This document shows positions 27,230-35,490 of a DNA stretch of 64,000 nt, piece by piece. The translations under genes and the position numbers were made by a program. This DNA is from Candidatus Enterococcus murrayae (GTDB lineage Bacteria; Bacillota; Bacilli; Lactobacillales; Enterococcaceae): NCBI RefSeq assembly GCF_017315985.1, contig NZ_JAFLVR010000018.1, positions 62,001 through 126,000 of the forward strand. Direction: 5' to 3'. The number at the start of each line of letters is the position of its first letter. The stretch's first letter is position 1. The notes below the pieces were generated by a model, which did no database searches, was not told the origin of the DNA, and saw nothing but the letters and a program-made list of their open reading frames with translations.

Positions 27230-28210
27230 ATGGATAAGTTGGACAAATTGTTTGATCGGATGACCAGAGATATGATGCATTACTTTATTGCTGGAGGACT
27301 CGCTGAACCAGATGGCCTTGTTCGCACAGTAGAATTTTTCTTGAGCTTTATCGATAAGGGAAAGCTGAGCAACAAATTATTGGATGAAGCAGTTGTTAAG
27401 GATGCTTTGATTCATCATATACCAAAGCATATGCCGCTATTTATTGATGAGAGTTTTTATGCTTATCAAATTTTACTTGATCTTTATAGTGCTCTATATC
27501 ACGAAAAAATAATAACTGAAGAACAATGCAAAGACATGCAATATTTTATTTACCTCAATAAGACAGCTTTTCTTACTCGTATGAGTAATCCCAATTATTG
27601 GTCGAAGACGAAGTTGGCCATTATGGATGAGTGGCGTGAGGGGAATTTCGAAGTAGAAGATCCTTATAATGTTGAACACTACAATCTTGAAGAGCCACCA
27701 CAAAAGAATATCCCTAATAATATTTTAAAGTTTCCTGGGCAAAAAAATAAAAACGAAGTAACAAGCTACTTTGTTCGAGTAGATTTAAAAGGATACAAAC
27801 CCCCAATTTGGCGAAGACTGCAGATTCCTTCAGGTATAACGTATGAACGCTTACACAGGATTTTGCAAATTGCATTTGGGTGGGAAGACAGGCATCTTCA
27901 TAGTTTCTTTGTAGATCGTACGAAAATGATTGGTCCGGATGATTTAGAAATGCCGCAATTTTCAGAAGAACAGCGATTGATTGATGAAGATTTCCAAAAA
28001 GGTGTAAAAATTGAATACATTTACGATTTCGGTTGTGATTGGACCCATCGGATTGTCGTTGAAAAAGTCGTTTTGGATGATTTAGTACGACCTGGATATG
28101 CTGTCTGTGTCAAGGCAAAAGGGGATACTCCGCTTGAAGACTCCCGAGGAGAGGAAGTCTGGAAAGAATTTATCTTATCTGAAACGAACGAACTATTGCA
28201 AAAAGAGTGA
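27230..28210 (+). CDS. pRiA4b ORF-3-like domain protein, function unknown
   Basis: The 326-residue protein has an all-helical N-terminal half (residues 1-150, no match recognised) and a C-terminal domain of the plasmid pRiA4b ORF-3 family. Hallmarks are 'LKGYKPPIWRRLQIPSGITYERLHRILQIAFGW' in style, 'HLHSFFV' and 'YIYDFGCDWTHRIVVE' with the 'DFGDxW-H' type core. The family occurs on plasmids, in mobile elements and as chromosomal single genes; no biochemical role is established to my knowledge. ATG at 27230 follows AAGGAGG; the longer frame from 27170 would start in the terminator. There is a hairpin on each side, so it is monocistronic. No transposase is nearby. Confidence 0.75.
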   Translation: MDKLDKLFDRMTRDMMHYFIAGGLAEPDGLVRTVEFFLSFIDKGKLSNKLLDEAVVKDALIHHIPKHMPLFIDESFYAYQILLDLYSALYHEKIITEEQCKDMQYFIYLNKTAFLTRMSNPNYWSKTKLAIMDEWREGNFEVEDPYNVEHYNLEEPPQKNIPNNILKFPGQKNKNEVTSYFVRVDLKGYKPPIWRRLQIPSGITYERLHRILQIAFGWEDRHLHSFFVDRTKMIGPDDLEMPQFSEEQRLIDEDFQKGVKIEYIYDFGCDWTHRIVVEKVVLDDLVRPGYAVCVKAKGDTPLEDSRGEEVWKEFILSETNELLQKE

Positions 28211-28241
28211 TACCTTTTGTTTTGTTATACACGTTTTGAAA

Positions 28242-28276
28242 GGGAGTCTAGGATTTTTTATCCTAGACTCTTTATT
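28242..28276. terminator. Bidirectional terminator between the pRiA4b-like gene and the DHQ-synthase-like gene
   Basis: GAGTCTAGGAT (28244-28254) pairs perfectly with ATCCTAGACTC (28260-28270) around five T. T-rich sequence follows on the + strand and the upstream run is A-rich enough to serve the - strand. The two convergent genes end on either side. Confidence 0.85.
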
Positions 28277-28278
28277 TT

Positions 28279-29013
28279 TTAGGAAATTGGATGGGACTTG
28301 AAGAGTGAGAGTGCTCGACTGTTTATTACTTGTTTTTCAGATCGTAAATACATCTTTTTTCCTATAGGAAGATTAGAGGGCAATGAATCAAGTATTTCTT
28401 TGTAATTCAATTGGTGATCATAAATACGAGCTTTTTTTCTTAACTCGCACCGACATTTACTATCTTGTGAAAGTCCTAAATTAAGTAAAAAAGTCTGTAT
28501 GGAAATTAGTTCTTCTTGAGATACTATAGCACTTATATTCGTGTCGATTATAACACCATCAAGTTGAGTCGTTACCAGTTGCAAGTGTCTTGCTGCTACG
28601 TTTAATAAGCAGGCTTGTTTTTGTTTAGCGATTGTAAGCTGACTGAACAAAGTAGTTGGTATCTGAATTAACGAGATCCCCCCGTGGTAGGTCGCAGAAA
28701 CATAGCCGCTTAATTGGCAAACTGCTTCATTACCCAAACCAATTATTCCATCTGTTTTGGTCATTTTTTGATTGGTTAAGAAACTGTAAACTAGGTTTGC
28801 GGTATTTGTTGTATAGAGAACCTCATTTAAAATCAATGAATGTACTTCGAAACCAAAGATTGTTAGGTATTGAAGTATTTGTGTGCCGTAAGTATCGAAG
28901 GATTCTTTATCGCTGATCAAGACAATTTTTTTCTTTTTCCACAGTGAAGCAGCGTAACTGCCGATTGCTTTAAGACCATCTGATTGAATCATAATTTTTG
29001 GTACAGTATTCAT
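28279..29013 (-). CDS. Truncated, active-site-degenerate 3-dehydroquinate-synthase-like protein
   Basis: The 244-residue protein aligns by eye with the N-terminal NAD-binding half of AroB: 'GIIGLGNEAVCQLSGYVSATYHGG' (residues 89-112) for the GGGVxxDxxGFxAAxxxRG motif, then 'ISLIQIPTTLFSQ', then 'LDGVIIDTNISAIVSQEEL' for the 'xAVLIDTDxLxTLP' stretch. The aspartate, GGK lysine region and zinc-binding AEVIK glutamate (here 'TFLLN') are replaced. The histidine-containing C-terminal domain (about 100 residues) is missing. Catalytic DHQ synthesis is therefore unlikely. It has a good ribosome binding site (TTGGAGG) and a long, structured leader, so it appears to be expressed and regulated rather than decaying. 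A regulatory or binding role is possible; no function is assigned. Confidence 0.65.
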   Translation of the reverse strand: MNTVPKIMIQSDGLKAIGSYAASLWKKKKIVLISDKESFDTYGTQILQYLTIFGFEVHSLILNEVLYTTNTANLVYSFLTNQKMTKTDGIIGLGNEAVCQLSGYVSATYHGGISLIQIPTTLFSQLTIAKQKQACLLNVAARHLQLVTTQLDGVIIDTNISAIVSQEELISIQTFLLNLGLSQDSKCRCELRKKARIYDHQLNYKEILDSLPSNLPIGKKMYLRSEKQVINSRALSLFKSHPIS

Positions 29014-29060
29014 AAAAATTCCTCCAATTTTTTGTATTTGCTAACCGAGATAATAGAAAA

Positions 29061-29094
29061 AGCCCATTATAGATTTGAAAATCTACAATGGGCT
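29061..29094 (-). terminator. Attenuator terminator T2 before the DHQ-synthase-like gene
   Basis: On the - strand AGCCCATTGTAGATTT pairs with AAATCTATAATGGGCT (16 bp, one G-U), followed by TTTTTCTATT. It is only about 50 bases upstream of the gene's ATG, so it can act only as premature terminator for this gene. There is no T-run in the + direction. Confidence 0.85.
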
Positions 29095-29114
29095 CCGTGA
29101 TACGAAAATAAAAA

Positions 29115-29141
29115 GCCACAATAGATTCTCATCTACGTGGC
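29115..29141 (-). terminator. Attenuator terminator T1 before the DHQ-synthase-like gene
   Basis: On the - strand GCCAC...GTGGC plus an inner TAGAT/ATCTA stem with a small internal loop, followed by TTTTTATTTT. It lies upstream of T2. Its 5' arm can instead pair with ATCTATGATGGC (29166-29177), which would prevent T1 from forming. Confidence 0.8.
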
Positions 29142-29160
29142 AAAAAGTCAGCTTTAATCG

Positions 29161-29237
29161 CTTTAGCCATCATAGATACAAACTCAAGTGTTTGTATCCA
29201 CGAAATATGAATACAAACTTATCTAAAATAGCTAAAG
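29161..29237 (-). promoter_or_regulatory. Mutually exclusive stems of a putative attenuator leader
   Basis: Read on the - strand, five segments can pair alternatively. Segment 0 is CTTTAGCTAT (29237-29228), inside the leader ORF. Segment 1 is GTTTGTATTC (29218-29209), segment 2 GATACAAAC (29198-29190), segment 3 GTTTGTATC (29183-29175) and segment 4 ATGGCTAAAG (29170-29161). Pairs 1:2 and 2:3 exclude each other, and 0:4 can enclose 2:3. The stop codon of the leader ORF abuts segment 1, so a ribosome there would free segment 2 for 2:3. Confidence 0.65.
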
Positions 29238-29275
29238 TAAAAATTATTCAGTTGTCCAGAGATTAATTGATTCAT
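29219..29275 (-). CDS. Aromatic-rich leader peptide (18 residues)
   Basis: A short frame, MNQLISGQLNNFYFSYFR, starting at ATG 29275-29273 with GGAG ten bases upstream and ending in TAA. Five of the six residues at positions 12-17 are Phe or Tyr. It begins about 35 bases after the predicted transcription start and is followed by alternative stems and two terminators. By analogy with pheL- and trpL-type leaders it probably senses charged tRNA-Phe/tRNA-Tyr through ribosome position. It is too short for conservation to be judged here. Confidence 0.65.
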   Translation of the reverse strand: MNQLISGQLNNFYFSYFR

Positions 29276-29316
29276 AATAAAAACGCTCCAAACTGATTAG
29301 TTTTATATTGTGGTTT

Positions 29317-29345
29317 ATTCTAGAGGGATTGTTTGGTCTTGTCAA
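29317..29345 (-). promoter_or_regulatory. Consensus SigA promoter of the attenuator leader
   Basis: On the - strand a perfect TTGACA (29345-29340), 17 bases, TAGAAT (29322-29317). It is 30 bases beyond the mprF stop. The predicted start near 29310 gives a 5' region of about 300 bases before the DHQ-synthase-like gene. Confidence 0.88.
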
Positions 29346-29374
29346 GAATAAATTGGTTCATAATTGGAGATTTT

Positions 29375-31954
29375 CTAGTCCCTGAAAATAAAACGACGAA
29401 AACCTTGATATTTTTTTTCACCTTGGATTGGTGCATTATCAGTAATTAGTAAAGCAATCATAACATAGCCGATCCAGCTGTCACGCGAGTATAAAACATA
29501 TTCAGGAACCCATTCATTCGCATATTTATCCTTATATTCTTTTAGTCCCCCAAATGAATAAAAGCGTGAACCAAAATTATAAACTAAGTATGCGATTCGT
29601 TCTTGGGTAAAACTTTTACGAGAGGTTCCAACGTTGGCTAAGGGAGCCATTCCTAGATCAAAGTATTCAATTCCCATTTCATCACGCATATATTGAAAAA
29701 GGTTGATAAAAAGAAAATCCATCGTTCCACTGGGTGCTTTTTCAGGACTATGACGCATCAAATCGATCGTTCCAACATTATCAGTATAAGTTGGCATAAA
29801 ATTGGCGAATGCTACGATTTCTTGCTGTTGATTTTTAATAATTGCGATTGGTGCACGTTGCAGATACTCTTCTGAGAAAAAACCAAGAGAAAAGCCTTTT
29901 TCTTTACGTCCGTTTAACCACTCATCAGATACGGCCTTCAACGCTTCCATGGTATTGAAAGAAAATGGCGGCTTGATAACATCGAATTGATAGCCTTCTT
30001 TAATCACCTTATTGAAACTTGCTCGTTGCCCCTTCATCCTCTTTCCACTTAACGTAAAATCCGGTAAATGAACGTGTGCTCGTTCGCCGAATTTAATAAA
30101 GTCATAACCGAACTCATGAAGAATCATGACCATTTCTTCGCTGTTTTCATAAAAGACTGGTAAATAATTGTATCGATCAACCTCATTAATCAATGCTTCT
30201 GTAGCAGCTTCAAAATCATCCTTTTTCCCAGAAGGATCTCCCATTATCAAAATCTTATTGTTGAAGGTGGATAATTGGAAGAAGACCGTATCTTCCTCTC
30301 CGCTATTATAATAGAAGACCTTCTTATCCTTGAGAAAAACTAGTTGACTATCAGAATTACCACCATAAGTCTCTAATATGTGTTGAATCCGTTGCTCATC
30401 CAAGTCATCGCCAACTTGGACCCGTCTATTTTTCAAGAAACGGATCAATAAGAGGATGATGAAAGAAACAATCAAAATCGCCACAAAACCAACAATCCAA
30501 ATTTGTTCGCTGGGAAACAAGAAAAACTCAGGTAAACGATGGCGATGATGGATTTTTGGACTATTATATACACCAATAATAATGTATAAAACTGCTAAAC
30601 CGCCCATAATAATTCCATCAATTGTCAACCATTCTGCAGAATAAACAAGTTGCTCTCTAAATAGTTCGTTTTTTGAAAAAATAACAAATAGCAATAATAG
30701 AGCAAGAAAAATCCCAGTGGAAATACGGAAGCCAGCTAGTAAAGAATAGAGGAAGGTAAACGTTACGATAATGATCGTAGGAATATACGCTCGCTTAACT
30801 CGTGCTGAGATTCCTCTGCCAGAAATAATCAATAAAAAACCTAATAAGATTGCTGGAAAAACAACGATTACACGGGAATGAATCGGATTCAAACGCTGCA
30901 GGAATGGCAGGCGTATAAATGCTTCAGGAATAGTCGCGGACAATACTAACATGATGCCCGTAAAATAGAGCAGAAGACCTTCAAGTTTATGAGCCAGCTC
31001 CCTCAAAAGGCTGACTGGAATACCTTTGTAACGTGTGTTGATCGTTGTACCAAGGTTTTTGAAAAATAAAATCAAACCAATAGCAAAGGGAATTACATAA
31101 TAAAAAAGCCTAAATAATAACAACCATGCGACTACCGTTTCTCTTGGAGTGCCTAATGCGGACAAACCAATGATCATCATTAGGTCAAAACTGCCAAGTT
31201 CTCCTGGGATCATTGAGGCTATTCCAATAACTGTAGCTGCAATAAATAACGGAACAACTTCGCGGATATTGACATCGATTCCCATTAAAAGACCAGTAGA
31301 GAGGAAGCTTATCAATACTCCTGTCCATTCTAGCAAGGATGTTCCAATCAATTCTAGGCGATGTGCTCCCTTTAAATCACCAAGGTATTCACCTTTGCCA
31401 AACAAGCTAAGGCAAAAAACGATTGGAAAGTACAAGCCGCCTCCGATTAACCAAATCCAATATTGACGCAAATACTGATTATGGTCATCAAACATTACTA
31501 AGAGAAAAGAAATTAATGCATAAATAGATAAGCCGGACATAGTAAACACTAAAATTTTTGACAAGGCTTGGATGACTTTTTTTCCAGAAGACTGTTTTCC
31601 ATAGAATTCAGAACGCAATCCTGCGCTAATAAAACCACCAAAACCAGCAATATTATTCAATGTGTTAACTAACCAGCTAGTCTCAAAAATATATCTCTTT
31701 TTTGGTTTTTGTTCCAAAATACGATTTAAAGTAAAATCATAGCCAATCATTGGTGTAACCGAAATCAGTCCAATCAATGCCATCAATAGGATATTCCAAC
31801 TATTGATCTTGCTAAAAATGGTTGATAGCTGATCGAAAGAGATTGTTTTTGCAATACTTGATAGTTCAAATATGACGATAATAATAACTGAAATTAAAAA
31901 AATTGTTTTGAACTTATTTATGTGTGCTTTAAACCATGCTGCTAGCTTAACCAT
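29375..31954 (-). CDS. mprF: Phosphatidylglycerol lysyltransferase / flippase MprF
   Basis: Makes aminoacyl-phosphatidylglycerol (usually lysyl-PG) and flips it to the outer leaflet, lowering negative surface charge and sensitivity to cationic peptides and daptomycin. The 859-residue protein has about 14 membrane segments in residues 1-510 (flippase part, with 'MIPGELGSFDLMMIIGLS') and a cytoplasmic GNAT-type synthase domain (residues 530-859, with 'GDPSGKKDDFEAA', 'GERAHVHLPDFTLSGKRMKGQRASFNK' in style and 'FDLGMAPLANVG'). The ATG at 31954 is 7 bases after GAGGAG; a TTG three bases earlier is also in frame. It directly follows the hydrolase gene. No terminator precedes the next promoter, so transcripts may end at the attenuator hairpins. 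Confidence 0.93.
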   Translation of the reverse strand: MVKLAAWFKAHINKFKTIFLISVIIIVIFELSSIAKTISFDQLSTIFSKINSWNILLMALIGLISVTPMIGYDFTLNRILEQKPKKRYIFETSWLVNTLNNIAGFGGFISAGLRSEFYGKQSSGKKVIQALSKILVFTMSGLSIYALISFLLVMFDDHNQYLRQYWIWLIGGGLYFPIVFCLSLFGKGEYLGDLKGAHRLELIGTSLLEWTGVLISFLSTGLLMGIDVNIREVVPLFIAATVIGIASMIPGELGSFDLMMIIGLSALGTPRETVVAWLLLFRLFYYVIPFAIGLILFFKNLGTTINTRYKGIPVSLLRELAHKLEGLLLYFTGIMLVLSATIPEAFIRLPFLQRLNPIHSRVIVVFPAILLGFLLIISGRGISARVKRAYIPTIIIVTFTFLYSLLAGFRISTGIFLALLLLFVIFSKNELFREQLVYSAEWLTIDGIIMGGLAVLYIIIGVYNSPKIHHRHRLPEFFLFPSEQIWIVGFVAILIVSFIILLLIRFLKNRRVQVGDDLDEQRIQHILETYGGNSDSQLVFLKDKKVFYYNSGEEDTVFFQLSTFNNKILIMGDPSGKKDDFEAATEALINEVDRYNYLPVFYENSEEMVMILHEFGYDFIKFGERAHVHLPDFTLSGKRMKGQRASFNKVIKEGYQFDVIKPPFSFNTMEALKAVSDEWLNGRKEKGFSLGFFSEEYLQRAPIAIIKNQQQEIVAFANFMPTYTDNVGTIDLMRHSPEKAPSGTMDFLFINLFQYMRDEMGIEYFDLGMAPLANVGTSRKSFTQERIAYLVYNFGSRFYSFGGLKEYKDKYANEWVPEYVLYSRDSWIGYVMIALLITDNAPIQGEKKYQGFRRFIFRD

Positions 31955-31958
31955 CAAA

Positions 31959-32681
31959 TCACTCCTCGTTGATTAGAAATTGTAGCACCTCTTGGTTGAA
32001 GCGTTTTGGATTTCTTCGTGCAAACATATGACCTTGCCCTGAAACAATTGCAAAACTTGCATTTGGAATCGAGCGGGCAAGATACATGGAATGTTGCGTT
32101 TTAATAGAATCGTGTTTTCCGACAATAACCAGAGTGGGTGCTTGAATTTGATTTAAATCTTCCGTTGAAAGACCAATATCTCGGAACAGCAAACGTAGAA
32201 TCGGCAGAAAATTGCGCATACCTGTATCGACAAACGCTCCTATCCACACGATGGCGTATTGCACATAGCTTAAAAGATGTGGAATGGTTCGCACTCCGCT
32301 AGGCACCGTATTTCCAGCATTTAAAATCAAATGTACAACTTTCTCAGGGTAAAGACGTGCAAAAACCATTGCTAAGTTGGCACCGTCGCTAAAGCCCAGA
32401 AGGTCGGCATGGTCGATGTTTTCCAACATCATAATTGCAGCAAGGTCGTTAGCCATCAATTGAAAACTTGTTTCTTTTTGCGTATTGGTCGAACGTCCAT
32501 GTCCGCGACTATCCACGACATAAACACTAAAATGTTTACTGAAACTATTTAGCTGTTTCGAAAAGTATCTTCCGCTGCCGCCGTTACCGTGAAGTAAAAA
32601 AAGTGCGGGACCTTGTCCGTATTTCTCATAATAAATTTCTGAACCATCACTCATTTGAGCAATTTTCTTTTCATTTTTCAC
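31959..32681 (-). CDS. Alpha/beta hydrolase, cotranscribed with mprF
   Basis: A serine hydrolase fold: oxyanion segment 'LFLLHGNGGSGRYF', 'VDSRGHGRS', nucleophile elbow 'GFSDGANLAM' (Ser), Asp in 'LVIVGKHDSIK' and the catalytic His in 'VSGQGHMFARR'. The substrate is unknown. I prefer the GTG at 32681, behind AGGTG with 6 bases of spacing, giving 240 residues beginning MKNEKKIAQMSDG. The longer frame from 32729 starts almost at the predicted transcription start (TATAAT at 32744-32739 on the - strand). The stop is only a few bases before mprF, with the mprF ribosome binding site inside this gene, so the two are an operon. Confidence 0.8.
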   Translation of the reverse strand: MKNEKKIAQMSDGSEIYYEKYGQGPALFLLHGNGGSGRYFSKQLNSFSKHFSVYVVDSRGHGRSTNTQKETSFQLMANDLAAIMMLENIDHADLLGFSDGANLAMVFARLYPEKVVHLILNAGNTVPSGVRTIPHLLSYVQYAIVWIGAFVDTGMRNFLPILRLLFRDIGLSTEDLNQIQAPTLVIVGKHDSIKTQHSMYLARSIPNASFAIVSGQGHMFARRNPKRFNQEVLQFLINEE

Positions 32682-32864
32682 AACATCACCTACCAGACAT
32701 AAGTATAACGATTTTTTTAAGTCTTGCACATTAATTTAATTATACGATGAAATGAAAACTTTAGAATGATTAATTAAATATAAAGCTGTCGATTTATGCT
32801 TTTAAAAGTTTAGTAGATTCTTGTAGTATGGATAAAGAAAAAAGAAGATAGATGGGCAGATTTT

Positions 32865-33500
32865 ATGTTGAAAATGATCGGGAAATTTTTGAAAATAATT
32901 ATTACATTTGTAATTCTTGCATTTCTCTTAGCAGGAGGAATTTTTGCAGTTCGAACATATAAATATACAAAAACAGTAAATAGTTACCGCAGCGAAGTAC
33001 AGACTTTAGCAGATCAAGCAGGTGTCGGGGATCATACAGATGTTATTTTAGCCATTATGTATACTGAATCAAAAGGCAAGGGGACTGACTTAATGCAAAG
33101 TTCCGAGAGTGTCTACGGTAGCCGCGGAAAAATTATTAGTCAAAAAGAAAGCCTTGAAAACGGGGTTAAACACTTTGCAGAAAGCTACAGACAGGCTAAA
33201 GCTGCCGGATGCGATCTTAATACAGCCATTCAGGCGTATAATTTTGGGACGAAGTATATTCAATATGTCCACGATCACGGTGGTCAAAACAATGTAGAGC
33301 TAGCTGAGGAATATTCTCGAGATATATTGTCGCCAGGATACGGCAATGATCAACAACGTACGTATCGTTACATGCAGATGCAATCAGTATTTTATAACGG
33401 CGGGTATTTGTATCAAAATGGGGGGAATATGTTTTATGCTGAAATTGTCCAAATGAATAAACGCTATATTACATTATTCCAAAGGTTTCAAAATAGTTAA
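32865..33500 (+). CDS. Membrane-anchored lysozyme-like protein
   Basis: The 211-residue protein has one N-terminal transmembrane anchor (about residues 8-27) and an extracellular lysozyme-like domain of the type found in pneumococcal and conjugative-element proteins. The probable catalytic glutamate is in 'AIMYTESKGKGTDLMQSSES' (residue about 69), followed by 'IQAYNFGTKYIQYVHDHGG'. It likely cleaves or remodels peptidoglycan. It stands alone between divergent genes. A possible promoter is TTTAAA (32801-32806), 17 bases, TAGTAT (32824-32829). Confidence 0.82.
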   Translation: MLKMIGKFLKIIITFVILAFLLAGGIFAVRTYKYTKTVNSYRSEVQTLADQAGVGDHTDVILAIMYTESKGKGTDLMQSSESVYGSRGKIISQKESLENGVKHFAESYRQAKAAGCDLNTAIQAYNFGTKYIQYVHDHGGQNNVELAEEYSRDILSPGYGNDQQRTYRYMQMQSVFYNGGYLYQNGGNMFYAEIVQMNKRYITLFQRFQNS

Positions 33501-33518
33501 TTTAATGAGCAGAAAGCT

Positions 33519-33545
33519 TGTAATAATAAAGAAATATGCTAAAAT
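33519..33545 (+). promoter_or_regulatory. Possible promoter upstream of the dnaG leader
   Basis: TTGTAA (33519-33524) and an extended -10 TGCTAAAAT (TAAAAT 33540-33545); the spacing of 15 is short. A terminator hairpin lies just downstream, before dnaG. Confidence 0.4.
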
Positions 33546-33565
33546 GATACTTGTATAAGTTTGTC

Positions 33566-33608
33566 AAAAAAATCGCGCTGATCGAAAGATGAATTAGGGC
33601 GATTTTTT
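33566..33608 (+). terminator. Intrinsic terminator between the lysozyme-like gene and dnaG
   Basis: AAAAAATCGC (33567-33576) pairs with GCGATTTTTT (33599-33608), loop of 22 bases, ending in the T-run. It ends the lysozyme-like transcript and may attenuate any transcript starting at 33552. Confidence 0.75.
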
Positions 33609-33647
33609 AAGGCTGTTATCATATTTTTAGGAACTGGGGTGAAGTTT

Positions 33648-35468
33648 TTGGCGCAAAGAATTCCCCAACAAGTTATTGATGAGGTTCGTGAAAAAACCAA
33701 TATTGTAGAAGTTATCGGACAATACGTTCAATTAAAAAAGTCTGGTAAAAATTATTTAGGACTATGTCCATTTCACGAAGAGAAAACTCCGTCATTTTCG
33801 GTCGCTGAAGATAAGCAGATATTCCATTGTTTTGGTTGTGGCAAAGGAGGCAATGTATACACCTTTTTACAAGAGCTGGAAGGAATCAGTTTTCCAGAAG
33901 CAGTAAAAAAAGTTGCTGATATAGAGCAAATTCCTTTAAGTATCGAATTTTCTAGTGAACCTGCTAGTCAGGCAACTACGGGACAACAGCAATTAATTGC
34001 TTTGCATGAACGTACACGTGATTTGTACCATCATCTGTTGATGAATACCAAAGTAGGTGAAACTGCGTTGGAGTATCTTCATGAACGTGGATTGAGCGAT
34101 GAATTAATCAATGAGTTCAAAATTGGTTTTGCACCAAGTCAAAGAGACTTTTTAGTTCAAGTTGCACAGCAAGATAAGGTGAGCAGTGATTTGATGGAAC
34201 GTAGCGGATTGTTTATTCGCCGTGAGGATGGCAGTTTTAGTGATCGCTTTTATCATCGAGTCATGTTTCCTTTAAATGATTTTCGGGGAAAGCCAATTGG
34301 TTTTTCGGGCCGTTTATTAAAAACAAAAGATTTTTCTGGAGATGACCAGCCAAAATATCTGAATTCTCCAGAAACAGAGCTATTTAACAAGCGGCAGGTT
34401 CTATTCAATTTTGACAAAGCGCGAAATGAAATCCGTAAGCAAGGCGAAGCGATCCTATTTGAAGGGTTTATGGATGTACTGGCTGCTTGGCAAGCGGACA
34501 TCAAGATTGGGTTAGCTTCAATGGGAACTAGTTTGACCGAACAACAGATTGCTGCGATTGAACGTGTCACTGGTCAAGTGGTGATTGCATACGATGGAGA
34601 TGACCCTGGACAAGCTGCGACAGATCGAGCATTAACGATCTTAGATGCGCATAGTCGTTTAAATCTTGTAACTGTTACTGTACCAGAGAAGCTTGATCCG
34701 GATGAGTATTTGCGGAAATATGGCGTCGCTGAACTACAAAATTTATTGCAGCATGGTCGTCAAACACCTTTTGCTTTTAAGATGCAGTATCGCAAAGAAG
34801 GATTGAACTTAGAGAATGAAGCCGATCGGTTGAACTATTTAGATGTTGTGATGCAGGATTTGGCAAAGGTCCAGTCCCCCGTTGAACAAGACATGTATTT
34901 AGGTCAGTTAGCAAACGATTTTCATTTAACAAGAGAAAGCTTAAAGCAACAGCTGCAGATGGTTCGTCAAACGCTTCGCACTGAGAGGCGGCAAAAGCAA
35001 TCGTCAGTTTCTCAAATACCGATGCAACCAGTAAAAAAAGTACTGACCAAAGAAGAGAAGGCTGAACGTATGTTATTGTATCGCAGCATGAATGAAGCCT
35101 CGATTCGTGAACAATTAGTTCAAACAGATTTTCAATTTATTCATGATCAGTATCAAGAATTGCTTCTTTACTTAGATAGTTATATGATGGTTCATGGAAA
35201 TTTTGTTTTAGCCGACTTCCTGAACTATTTAAAAGAGAATGAGATGAAACAGTTAGCCATCGACATCTCTATGATATCCATGTCAGAAGATAGTAATGAA
35301 CGAGAAATCTATGATTTGATGCGGGTAATCTCCCAATCTGGCATTGCTGAAGAAATAAAACAACGACAAAAAGAGCAGCTTGAGGCCAGAAAAAGTGGAA
35401 ACCAGCAAAGGGAATTAGAATTGACCGTTCAGATTATCGAATTGACGAAACGGTTAAAACAAGCCTAG
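33648..35468 (+). CDS. dnaG: DNA primase DnaG
   Basis: Makes RNA primers at the replication fork. The N-terminal CHC2 zinc finger is '[17 protein letters not shown]...HCFGCGKGG' (residues about 40-66). A TOPRIM domain follows with '[14 protein letters not shown]' and '[12 protein letters not shown]', then a C-terminal DnaB-interaction helical region. TTG at 33648 ([13 protein letters not shown]) is the best start, 6 bases after GGGGTG; a GTG at 33639 would lie on that site. The 606-residue length is normal. Only 22 bases separate it from rpoD, so they are an operon. Confidence 0.96.
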   Translation: MAQRIPQQVIDEVREKTNIVEVIGQYVQLKKSGKNYLGLCPFHEEKTPSFSVAEDKQIFHCFGCGKGGNVYTFLQELEGISFPEAVKKVADIEQIPLSIEFSSEPASQATTGQQQLIALHERTRDLYHHLLMNTKVGETALEYLHERGLSDELINEFKIGFAPSQRDFLVQVAQQDKVSSDLMERSGLFIRREDGSFSDRFYHRVMFPLNDFRGKPIGFSGRLLKTKDFSGDDQPKYLNSPETELFNKRQVLFNFDKARNEIRKQGEAILFEGFMDVLAAWQADIKIGLASMGTSLTEQQIAAIERVTGQVVIAYDGDDPGQAATDRALTILDAHSRLNLVTVTVPEKLDPDEYLRKYGVAELQNLLQHGRQTPFAFKMQYRKEGLNLENEADRLNYLDVVMQDLAKVQSPVEQDMYLGQLANDFHLTRESLKQQLQMVRQTLRTERRQKQSSVSQIPMQPVKKVLTKEEKAERMLLYRSMNEASIREQLVQTDFQFIHDQYQELLLYLDSYMMVHGNFVLADFLNYLKENEMKQLAIDISMISMSEDSNEREIYDLMRVISQSGIAEEIKQRQKEQLEARKSGNQQRELELTVQIIELTKRLKQA

Positions 35469-35490
35469 AAGTGAAAGGGGCATTTATTTT

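Noticed and set aside
29014-29310. T-box riboswitch as explanation of the leader
   Set aside because: No T-box consensus (GGGTGGnACCGCG type) or specifier loop was found; the leader peptide and tandem terminators fit attenuation better.
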